Below are positions 1 through 4,682 of a DNA stretch of 6,041 bases, in pieces. How positions within the stretch are numbered: the stretch's first letter is position 1; each line of letters starts with the position of its first letter. This stretch comes from Rhodospirillales bacterium. Its GTDB lineage: Bacteria; Pseudomonadota; Alphaproteobacteria; ATCC43930; CGMCC-115725. The stretch is from assembly GCA_015654725.1 (NCBI GenBank), contig JAATGI010000051.1, forward strand, positions 1-6,041, read 5' to 3'. The notes below the pieces were generated by a model, which searched no databases, was not told the DNA's origin, and worked only from the letters and a program-made list of their open reading frames with translations. Made by a program: the position numbers and the translations under genes.

Positions 1-1
1 A

Positions 2-196
2 CCGCCCTTCGTCTCGAACTGGGACCTATCGACGGCGCGCGCGGTCACGGTGGTGAAATTCCTGATGGCGCAGGGGATACCGGCCAATCGCTTGTCGGCC
101 GCGGGATTCGCCGAGTTTCAGCCGGTCGATCCGGGCGACACGCCCGAGGCCCTCAGCCACAACCGCCGCATCGAACTGAAGCTGACCGCGCGCTGA
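2..196 (+). CDS. OmpA/MotB-family peptidoglycan-binding protein, C-terminal fragment
   Basis: This is the 3' end of a gene cut by the window edge; 64 codons and a TGA stop are present. The fragment carries the second half of an OmpA-like domain: an N-x-x-L-S-x-x-R-A motif (NWDLSTARA, residues 6-14 of the fragment), the GIPANRLSAAGF strand-helix segment (25-36) and the terminal NRRIEL motif (54-59). In this family the arginine of LSxxRA (here R13) contacts diaminopimelate in the peptide stem, so the protein should hold on to peptidoglycan in the periplasm. The DPGDTPEA segment before NRRIEL is typical of alphaproteobacterial MotB-like stator or envelope proteins rather than classical OmpA porins. 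The missing N-terminus would tell these apart: a single membrane anchor suggests a MotB/TolR-like partner of a MotA/ExbB channel, and a beta-barrel suggests OmpA. The gene converges on the lysine-rich peptide gene, and hairpins lie between them. The domain assignment is secure; the exact role is not. Confidence 0.9.
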   Translation, partial: PPFVSNWDLSTARAVTVVKFLMAQGIPANRLSAAGFAEFQPVDPGDTPEALSHNRRIELKLTAR

Positions 197-217
197 AACG
201 CCCCCCCCCAAAAGGCG

Positions 218-249
218 AAAGCCGCGGCGCAATGTGCGGCCGCGGCTTT
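218..249. terminator. hairpin between convergent genes, probable bidirectional terminator
   Basis: A perfect 11-bp inverted repeat, AAAGCCGCGGC (218-228) and GCCGCGGCTTT (239-249), encloses a 10-base loop. It lies 21 bp after the stop of the OmpA-like gene and 29 bp beyond the stop of the opposing lysine-rich peptide gene. The arms end in AAA/TTT, and on the minus strand a further TTTT follows shortly after, so it can act in both directions. There is no long U tract, so it is a GC-rich rather than a classical intrinsic terminator. Confidence 0.65.
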
Positions 250-257
250 CAATCCGG

Positions 258-276
258 CTCCGGCATGTCGCCGGAG
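258..276. terminator. second hairpin downstream of the lysine-rich peptide gene
   Basis: CTCCGGC (258-264) and GCCGGAG (270-276) form a perfect 7-bp stem with a 5-base loop, beginning two bases past the TAG stop of the minus-strand peptide gene. Read leftwards, a transcript meets this hairpin and then the larger one at 218-249. No U tract follows, so it may stabilise the 3' end rather than terminate transcription by itself. Confidence 0.45.
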
Positions 277-278
277 TG

Positions 279-344
279 CTATTTCTTTTTCGCGACTTTC
301 TTCGCCGCCGGTTTCTTCTTCGCTGCTTTCTTCGCTTTTGCCAT
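279..344 (-). CDS. 21-residue lysine/alanine-rich histone-H1-like peptide
   Basis: A complete small reading frame, ATG at 344-342 and TAG at 281-279, encodes 21 residues: 11 Lys, 7 Ala, one Pro, one Val and the initiator Met. It reads as repeated AKK/AAKK blocks (MAKAKKAAKKK at the start, AAKKVAKKK at the end). This composition resembles the tails of eukaryotic H1, of bacterial H1-like proteins and of DNA-binding extensions, so nucleic-acid binding is a reasonable guess but not shown. An AGGGGG ribosome-binding site (359-354) sits 9 bases before the ATG, a TAGAAT -10 box lies about 35 bp upstream, and two hairpins follow the stop. Those flanks argue for a real gene despite its size. Similar tiny Lys/Ala-rich peptides are annotated in many alphaproteobacterial genomes. 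Alternatively it could be a leader peptide or a remnant of a longer H1-like gene. Confidence 0.6.
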   Translation of the reverse strand: MAKAKKAAKKKPAAKKVAKKK

Positions 345-377
345 GATGATGAACCCCCTGTCCGACAGAACGCCATA

Positions 378-407
378 ATTCTAAACGATGTTCGCGGCAA
401 AGTCGAA
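378..407 (-). promoter_or_regulatory. candidate sigma-70 promoter for the lysine-rich peptide gene
   Basis: On the minus strand TAGAAT (383-378) matches TATAAT at 5 of 6 positions. A poor -35 candidate, TTCGAC (407-402), lies 18 bp upstream. Transcription would begin near 371, leaving about 27 bases of leader containing the AGGGGG ribosome-binding site. The -10 box is convincing by composition in this GC-rich region; the -35 box is weak. Confidence 0.4.
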
Positions 408-425
408 CGGAAACACGTGCGGCGG

Positions 426-454
426 TTGCGTCCACGCGGGCACTTCGCTATAAA
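426..454 (+). promoter_or_regulatory. sigma-70-type promoter of rpmE
   Basis: TTGCGT (426-431), a 17-bp spacer and TATAAA (449-454) make a near-consensus housekeeping promoter in otherwise GC-rich DNA. The predicted start, near 461, leaves a leader of only about 17 bases before the rpmE ATG, with GGAG inside it. A strong constitutive promoter fits a ribosomal protein gene. Confidence 0.7.
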
Positions 455-463
455 GCGCGCTTT
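452..463. repeat. 12-bp perfect palindrome at the rpmE transcription start
   Basis: AAAGCGCGCTTT is a perfect 12-bp palindrome that overlaps the last three bases of the -10 box and the predicted start site. Its position would suit an operator or a start-site hairpin, but no known regulator site is recognised in it and chance is possible. Confidence 0.35.
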
Positions 464-477
464 CGCGGAGCATGACG

Positions 478-705
478 ATGAAGGAAAAGATTCACCCGGA
501 CTATCACGAGATCACGATCGTGATGACCGACGGCACGAGCTACAAGACGCGCTCGACCTACGGCAAGGCGGGCGACACGCTCAGACTCGACATCGATTCG
601 AAATCGCATCCGGCCTGGACCGGCGGCCAGCAGCGGCTGAACGATTCCGGCGGCCAACTGGCGCGGTTCAACAAGCGCTTCCAGGGCATCGGCCTCAAGA
701 AATAG
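478..705 (+). CDS. rpmE: 50S ribosomal protein L31, zinc-independent (C-minus) form
   Basis: The 75-residue product starts MKEKIHPDYHEITIVMTDG and ends FNKRFQGIGLKK, the typical L31 pattern (IHP near the N-terminus, SKSHPAWTG in the middle, RFNKRF near the end). L31 binds the large subunit and helps bridge it to the 30S head. The cysteines that hold zinc in the C-plus form are absent: the family's CSKCHP is DSKSHP here, and the first Cys pair is replaced by uncharged residues. It should therefore be independent of zinc, as is usual in Alphaproteobacteria. An ATG at 472 is in frame, but the GGAG at 467-470 is one base from it and seven bases from the ATG at 478. The latter also gives the usual MK-x-x-IHP start, so 478 is chosen. 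Length is normal. A near-consensus promoter lies directly upstream and a hairpin follows the stop. Confidence 0.96.
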   Translation: MKEKIHPDYHEITIVMTDGTSYKTRSTYGKAGDTLRLDIDSKSHPAWTGGQQRLNDSGGQLARFNKRFQGIGLKK

Positions 706-717
706 CGCTGCTTTCCC

Positions 718-739
718 GCGCCGGCATTCGCGCCGGCGC
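718..739 (+). terminator. GC-rich hairpin after rpmE
   Basis: GCGCCGGC (718-725) and GCCGGCGC (732-739) form a perfect 8-bp stem with a 6-base loop, 12 bases after the rpmE stop and immediately before the hsp20 promoter. No U tract follows, so termination may be partial or Rho-assisted. Confidence 0.55.
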
Positions 740-740
740 C

Positions 741-768
741 CTTGAATCGAGCCTCCCGCCTCCTAAGT
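741..768 (+). promoter_or_regulatory. candidate sigma-32 (RpoH) heat-shock promoter of hsp20
   Basis: CTTGAAT (741-747) matches the RpoH -35 element CTTGAAA at 6 of 7 positions. After a 14-bp spacer, CCTAAGT (762-768) matches the alphaproteobacterial RpoH -10 pattern CYTATNT at all but one defined position. The predicted start near 775 gives a leader of about 95 bases, which holds the three hairpins at 779-869. An RpoH promoter ahead of a small heat-shock gene is the expected arrangement. Confidence 0.6.
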
Positions 769-778
769 ATCAATGCAG

Positions 779-869
779 CCGGATGCCGCCTCGCGGGTCC
801 GGTCGGTCGCCGCCCGGCATGACGCGCGGGCGCGACGCAACCCCATGTTGCTCATCAGGAGGATGTGGT
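779..869 (+). promoter_or_regulatory. ROSE-like RNA thermometer in the hsp20 5' leader
   Basis: The leader folds by eye into three successive hairpins. The first (779-802) has outer CCGGA/TCCGG and inner CCGC/GCGG stems. The second (806-836) has 10 base pairs and a single bulged C811. The third (840-869) sequesters the AGGAGGA ribosome-binding site. In it TTGCT (848-852) faces AGGA (857-860) across the loop CATC, giving U-A, C-G, an opposed G-G and U-A; below these are a G-U pair, a second G-G opposition and a Watson-Crick base. The conserved U[U/C]GCU opposite the SD, with a mismatched G, is the hallmark of ROSE elements, which block translation of small heat-shock genes at normal temperature and melt on warming. 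Length, position and gene all fit. The fold was drawn by hand, with no energy calculation. Confidence 0.7.
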
Positions 870-870
870 C

Positions 871-1329
871 ATGCCCGATTTCGATTTCTCTCCGTTGTTC
901 CGTTCCACCATCGGCTTCGACCGGCTGATGCGATTGGCTGACGCGGCCACGCGCACCGACGCGACCAGCCTTTCCTATCCGCCCTACAACATCGAGACCA
1001 CCGGCGAGAACGCCTATCGCCTTACGATGCCGGTCGCGGGCTTCGGCCCCGACGAGCTCGATGTCGTGGTCAAGGAGAGCGACCTCGTCGTCACCGGCAA
1101 GGCCAAGAAGGAGGACGACAAGGCCGCCTATCTGCACCGCGGCATCGCGCGACGCGCGTTCGAACGTCACTTCCAGCTCGCCGACCATATCAAGGTCGTG
1201 GGCGCCAGCATCGATAACGGCTTGCTGCATATCGAGCTGCAACGCGACGTGCCGGAAGCCGCCAAGCCGCGCAAGATCGCGATCGCGACCGCAAGCGCGC
1301 CGCACGTGCTCGAACAAAAGGCGGCCTAA
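871..1329 (+). CDS. small heat-shock protein, IbpA-type Hsp20
   Basis: This 152-residue protein is an ATP-independent holdase that binds unfolding proteins in the cytoplasm and passes them to DnaK/ClpB. It starts like IbpA (FDFSPLFRSTIGFDRL, residues 4-19), followed by SYPPYNIE (35-42), where the alpha-crystallin domain begins. That domain includes PVAGF (54-58), AxRAFERHFQL (93-103) and the G-x-L-containing strand GASIDNGLLHIEL (111-123). A C-terminal I-x-I motif (IAI, 136-138) is the oligomer-linking element. Length is normal for class A bacterial Hsp20. The ATG at 871 is chosen because AGGAGGA (857-863) lies seven bases upstream; an in-frame GTG at 865 is too close. Regulation looks two-layered: an RpoH-type promoter at 741-768 and a ROSE-like thermometer over the ribosome-binding site. 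The gene converges on the large coiled-coil gene, with a repeat hairpin between them. Confidence 0.95.
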   Translation: MPDFDFSPLFRSTIGFDRLMRLADAATRTDATSLSYPPYNIETTGENAYRLTMPVAGFGPDELDVVVKESDLVVTGKAKKEDDKAAYLHRGIARRAFERHFQLADHIKVVGASIDNGLLHIELQRDVPEAAKPRKIAIATASAPHVLEQKAA

Positions 1330-1333
1330 GTAT

Positions 1334-1411
1334 CGGATGGCAGATGACAGGGATCAGAGGACGGAAGGGAAACCCTCTGTCCTCTGACACCTGATACCTG
1401 TCATCTGTTTA
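1334..1411. repeat. inverted heptamer-repeat element, likely bidirectional terminator
   Basis: The gap between the convergent hsp20 and coiled-coil genes is an inverted repeat built of 7-bp units. Left-arm units begin at 1334, 1341, 1348, 1355 and 1362 (CGGATGG, CAGATGA, CAGGGAT, CAGAGGA, CGGAAGG). Right-arm units begin at 1377, 1384, 1391, 1398 and 1405 (CTGTCCT, CTGACAC, CTGATAC, CTGTCAT, CTGTTTA). The arms pair: CAGATGACAGG (1341-1351) with CCTGTCATCTG (1397-1407), and CAGAGGAC (1355-1362) with GTCCTCTG (1379-1386), closing on AGGG-AAA-CCCT (1366-1376). The last unit contains the TAA of the minus-strand gene. On the plus strand TTT follows the stem. It probably ends both transcripts, and its internal periodicity suggests a dispersed repeat family. 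Confidence 0.75.
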
Positions 1412-4400
1412 GTGCTTGACGCGTCCGACCGCGTTCGAGAGCACGAGATAGAGTTTGCCGACATCGGCGGTGACGAAGGTCGCGCCCAGCACTTCCAAGG
1501 GGTCGCATTCCTTCGCCTGCTCCAATAGCGTCTCGAACTGGCCGACATAGCGCAGGACGTGCTCACGGAACGTCGTGTCGTCCTCGAATTTCTTCTTGAT
1601 GATCGAACTCGAGCCCGGTTCCTGAAGCTGCAGGAGCTGGCGGGTGAAGGCGCCGCGATCGCCGGCATGGAAGCGTCGCCACACCGTTTCCGAAATGGTC
1701 GGGTCGAGCACCGACTGTAAATCGACGGCGGCGGAATTGAGGCCCTCGATGATGAACGTGGCCGCCTTGAGGAAGGTTTCCTGCTGCACGACCGCCGCGC
1801 TCTCGCGCAGCTTCTGCGCCTCGTTGACGGCTTCGCCCGCGGCCTTGACCAGCGCCTGGGTCTGCACCTCGAACAATTGCGCGATATTGTCGCCCTTGGC
1901 GCCCGCCCGGTCGCCGGCCTCGACCATTTCCTGAGTCTGTTGCCGCAAGGTCTGGGCGACGTCGTTGACGCGCTGCATGGCCTTGTCGGCGGCGCCGTCC
2001 AGTTCGCCGGCCTGTTCGCTCAAGGCGGCGCGCGTGGCGCTGATCTCGCGCGCGGTGTCTTGCGCCGAGGTCGCGAGCTCGCGCAACTGCCGCAACAGCA
2101 ACTGATTGGCCTTCTCGCCGGTTTGGGTGGTGGCATCGACGGCCTGGGCGAGGAGGTCGGCCTGGCGCTGCGCCGAATCGCCGAGATCCCGGAGGCGCTT
2201 CGAAATCGCCTCGCTGGCATCCGCGATCGAGGAGACGCGCTCGCTGAAATGCCGGCTCGCCTCTTGCAGCCGCGAGGCAGCGCTGTCGGCTGCGACCGCG
2301 AGCGCGTCGGTCTGGTCGTGGAAGCGTTGGCCGATGTCGTTGAGCGTGGCGCCCGCCGCCGCCATCTGCGCGCCGCGCTCACCCAGGCGCGTCGCGGTGC
2401 GCTCGGCGGCTTCTTCCGCGGCGATGGCATGGCGGCGCAAGGCGTCGCCGCTTTCCTCGAGGCTCAGGGTCGCGCGCTCGCTGGCCTCGCTCACGGCGAG
2501 GGCGCGCTGGACGAAGGCGTCGCCGACTTCATCGACCCTGATGGCCGCGCGGTCGGTGGCCTGGCCGATCTCGGCGGTGCCGGATTGAATGGTCGCGTTG
2601 ATGGCGCTCGTCAGCGCCGAAAGCGTGTCGGCGACCCCGTTCAATTCGCGCAATTGCCGCTGCAGCACGGTGCCGATCGCCTCGGCCTGTTGGCTGGCCT
2701 CGCGCGCCGCCTCGCGCAGATGCAGGGTCTGATCGCGGAAGGTTTCGCCGACCGCGGCCGAGCGCGCGATCGTGGTTTCGGACGAGCGCAACAAATCCTG
2801 GGCCTGCTGCTCCAAGAGCGCGCGCATCTCGGCGGTCTGGCTGGCGACGTCGCCGCGCGCGGTGTCGAGCCGCGACAGCTGGTCGGCGAAGGTCTGGTGG
2901 AGTTGCGCCAGCCGCGACGCCGCTTGTTCCGCGCCGGTCTTGACCCGCTCGATCTCCTGCCGGAGCGTCTCGCCGACGCCGAGGAAATGGGTCGTGGACT
3001 CGGACGAAACCCCGGCAAGCTTGGCGAGATATTGGTCGAGCCCATCGCCGGCATGCCGCGTGCGCGCGACCAACTGATCGAGGCCCGCCTGCAGCTCGCC
3101 GGTCTGGTAACGCAAGCCGCCGACCGCGTCGCCGACGCGCCCGACCATGCGGTCGGTGGAACCGAGCATGTCCTCGCCGCTTTGGCGAAACACTTCGACG
3201 GTCTGATGGATCGAGGTAATGCTGCCCTGAACCGTCTGACCCAGTTCCTGGCCGCGCTGCCGCATGCTTTCGCCGACAGCTTCGACGCGCGCCGCCGACT
3301 GCTCGCTCAAGGCCAACAGGTCGCGCGCATTGACGTGCAACGATTCGCTCGCCTCTTCGATGCGGGCGGCGGCATCGCGCGCCGCCGACGTCAGCTTTTC
3401 GCTCTGAATCCCGAAGCCGGAACCGGTCTCCTCGAGCCGGGTCAAGGCCTCGGCGGAAGCGGTGCGCATCTCGTGGGTGTGGCGCAGCAAGGTCGCGCCC
3501 AACGCCTCGGCCTGGGACGTGGTCTGTTCGGTGTGGCGATTGATTTCGGATGTGTAGTCGCGGAAGGTGTTGGCGAGCACCTCGGCCTGGACCGCGGCTT
3601 TTTTCCAGCCGACCAGAAGCGCGTCGGAGGCCCCGTTCAGGCTTTCCGCGCTGCGCCGCGCCGCGGTGCTCACCTGCACCGCCGCGCCCTCGAACTTGGT
3701 GGTGGCGCCGAACAATTGCTGCTCGAGCGCGGTCGCTTGCTGGTCGATGCGATCGCTTACCTGCCCGAGGGTGCGCGTCACCACGCCTTCGAAGGAGCCG
3801 ATCTCCGCCGCCACGCGTTCGGCCGCGGCACCGCTTTCGCGCGCCAGCCGCACGCCGACGCGGCCCAGCTCGTCCATCGAACGCTCGGCCGTGCGCTGCA
3901 CGGTTTCCACGAGGCGCGCCTCGATCTCGGTGGCGCGTTCGGTGACGCGGTCGCCGCTCGCGGCGAAGGCTCGCTCGATCACCGCCTCGACCACCGAGAC
4001 TTGAAGCGCCAGACGCTCGGCGGCGGAAGCGAGATCGCGGCCCGCCGCCCGCTCGACCGCGCTGGCATGCGTGGCGATCGCGTCGGACAGGCGGCCGATT
4101 TCCTCGGTCGACATTTCGAGACGGCCGCGGGCGGCCTCCGCGCGCTCGGTGGCGTCGATCACCATATTGACGGAATCCGACATTTGGCCGCCCAGGGACG
4201 CGGCGGAACGATCGAGCCGCTGCGCCACGATCTCGGCGGTCGCGGCGAGGTCGGCCGCGCGCCGGCGCAAGGCCTCGCCCGCCTCTTGCGCCGCCCGGTC
4301 GAACGGGCCTTGCGGCGAATTCAATGCCTGAAGCTGGAGAACGAGACGCTCCTCGGCGATCGCCAGCTCGTCGGTGCGGTGCTGAAAGTTGGTGACGATC

Positions 4401-4573
4401 CAGATGAAGACGAGCGGCATGGTGACGCCAAGCACCGCGAGCGCCAGCTCGTGCGGCAGCATCGCCGACAGCGTGCCCCAACCGACTTGCGTCTGGACAT
4501 AGACCAGGCACAGCACCACCCAGGCGCTGCCCAGAACCGGCCACGACAGCACTAAACGCCACGACTTGGACAC
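1409..4573 (-). CDS. large membrane-anchored coiled-coil protein, TipN/GPR-like
   Basis: The 1054-residue product has two hydrophobic helices near its N-terminus (about 8-27 and 43-63) joined by a short loop. A long Ala/Glu/Arg/Gln-rich helical region follows (about 65-930), then a distinct C-terminal domain (934-1054) containing ATFIIEGLN, VWRRFHAGDR and FVTADVGKLYLVL. The basic MSKSWR start suggests N-in topology with the rod in the cytoplasm. Residues 278-941 are regular 25-residue repeats. Two membrane helices plus a large cytoplasmic coiled coil is the architecture of the Caulobacter polarity protein TipN, and repetitive apolipoprotein-like helices occur in the Agrobacterium growth-pole ring protein. 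A role in polar or envelope organisation is inferred from architecture only. No HAMP or chemoreceptor signalling tip is visible. The start is taken as GTG 4573, with GGGGGTGA (4588-4581) seven bases upstream; a TTG at 4600 would add nine residues but has no good SD. The gene is co-directional with bdhA upstream. Confidence 0.85.
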   Translation of the reverse strand: MSKSWRLVLSWPVLGSAWVVLCLVYVQTQVGWGTLSAMLPHELALAVLGVTMPLVFIWIVTNFQHRTDELAIAEERLVLQLQALNSPQGPFDRAAQEAGEALRRRAADLAATAEIVAQRLDRSAASLGGQMSDSVNMVIDATERAEAARGRLEMSTEEIGRLSDAIATHASAVERAAGRDLASAAERLALQVSVVEAVIERAFAASGDRVTERATEIEARLVETVQRTAERSMDELGRVGVRLARESGAAAERVAAEIGSFEGVVTRTLGQVSDRIDQQATALEQQLFGATTKFEGAAVQVSTAARRSAESLNGASDALLVGWKKAAVQAEVLANTFRDYTSEINRHTEQTTSQAEALGATLLRHTHEMRTASAEALTRLEETGSGFGIQSEKLTSAARDAAARIEEASESLHVNARDLLALSEQSAARVEAVGESMRQRGQELGQTVQGSITSIHQTVEVFRQSGEDMLGSTDRMVGRVGDAVGGLRYQTGELQAGLDQLVARTRHAGDGLDQYLAKLAGVSSESTTHFLGVGETLRQEIERVKTGAEQAASRLAQLHQTFADQLSRLDTARGDVASQTAEMRALLEQQAQDLLRSSETTIARSAAVGETFRDQTLHLREAAREASQQAEAIGTVLQRQLRELNGVADTLSALTSAINATIQSGTAEIGQATDRAAIRVDEVGDAFVQRALAVSEASERATLSLEESGDALRRHAIAAEEAAERTATRLGERGAQMAAAGATLNDIGQRFHDQTDALAVAADSAASRLQEASRHFSERVSSIADASEAISKRLRDLGDSAQRQADLLAQAVDATTQTGEKANQLLLRQLRELATSAQDTAREISATRAALSEQAGELDGAADKAMQRVNDVAQTLRQQTQEMVEAGDRAGAKGDNIAQLFEVQTQALVKAAGEAVNEAQKLRESAAVVQQETFLKAATFIIEGLNSAAVDLQSVLDPTISETVWRRFHAGDRGAFTRQLLQLQEPGSSSIIKKKFEDDTTFREHVLRYVGQFETLLEQAKECDPLEVLGATFVTADVGKLYLVLSNAVGRVKH
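1751..3742 (-). repeat. about 26 tandem 25-residue repeats in the coiled-coil protein
   Basis: Residues 278-941 divide into 25-residue units with a loose consensus x-R-h-x-E-h-G-E-x-[LF]-R-x-Q-T-x-E-L-x-x-A-A-x-x-A. The tenth position is Leu, Phe, Met or Ile in nearly every unit. Clear unit starts include TRLEETGSG (378), ARIEEASES (403), ARVEAVGES (428), THFLGVGET (528), ARSAAVGET (603), IRVDEVGDA (678), LSLEESGDA (703), SRLQEASRH (767), KRLRDLGDS (792) and QRVNDVAQT (867). All are multiples of 25 apart except across one 14-residue unit at 728-741. At the DNA level this is a degenerate 75-bp periodicity. Before residue 278 the helix continues but the register is unclear. Confidence 0.8.
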
Positions 4574-4580
4574 GGCGCCG

Positions 4581-4588
4581 TCACCCCC
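4581..4588 (-). promoter_or_regulatory. ribosome-binding site deciding the start of the coiled-coil gene
   Basis: On the minus strand GGGGGTGA differs from GGAGGTGA, the complement of the 16S 3' end, at one base, and lies seven bases before GTG 4573. The in-frame TTG at 4600 has only a weak TAGG nearby. This favours the shorter protein of 1054 residues. Confidence 0.6.
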
Positions 4589-4605
4589 GACTCGTTGCAA
4601 AGCCT

Positions 4606-4634
4606 AGAGTCGCTCATCCCCGGTTGTGCGTCAA
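4606..4634 (-). promoter_or_regulatory. weak candidate promoter of the coiled-coil gene
   Basis: On the minus strand TTGACG (4634-4629) is a good -35 hexamer. A 17-bp spacer leads to GACTCT (4611-4606), which keeps only the A and final T of TATAAT. It lies in the 109-bp gap between bdhA and the large gene, so the large gene could have its own start as well as read-through from bdhA. Only the -35 box is persuasive. Confidence 0.3.
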
Positions 4635-4682
4635 TGAAACTGTTTAGTGAAGGTCCGCGCCTAACCTCCCGGTCCCGGGGCG

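Noticed and set aside
201..209. Run of nine C as a possible phase-variation tract
   Set aside because: It lies after the stop of the OmpA-like gene and outside any promoter, so slippage would not switch a gene. It may simply be part of the terminator region or a sequencing-prone tract.
234..941. A long plus-strand open frame covering the small peptide gene, rpmE and the hsp20 leader
   Set aside because: It runs through the rpmE promoter, rpmE in another frame, the hairpins and the hsp20 SD. Its product has no family features and it is contradicted by the well-supported genes.
762..1335. CCTAAGTATC occurs both at the hsp20 promoter (762-771) and over the hsp20 stop codon (1325-1334), suggesting direct repeats flanking a mobile unit
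   Set aside because: Only ten bases match, with no inverted ends or transposase, and each copy has an independent explanation (a -10 box and a stop codon). Chance or coincidence is more likely.
1877..4555. A very long open frame on the plus strand opposite the coiled-coil gene
   Set aside because: Its product is a featureless Arg/Gly/Ala/Leu-rich string with no recognisable domain. Long antisense frames are expected opposite GC-rich, Ala/Glu/Arg-rich coding sequence, and the minus-strand frame has clear membrane helices, repeats and an SD.
2529..4562. A second long open frame on the minus strand overlapping the coiled-coil gene
   Set aside because: The product is Arg/Gly/Ala-rich and low in complexity, consistent with an out-of-frame shadow; no frameshift is needed to explain the main gene.
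1409..4573. Methyl-accepting chemotaxis receptor as identity of the large protein
   Set aside because: Two membrane helices and long helices suggested it, but there is no periplasmic sensor domain (the loop is about 15 residues), no HAMP domain, no conserved signalling hairpin tip, and the 25-residue repeat is unlike the MCP heptad bundle.
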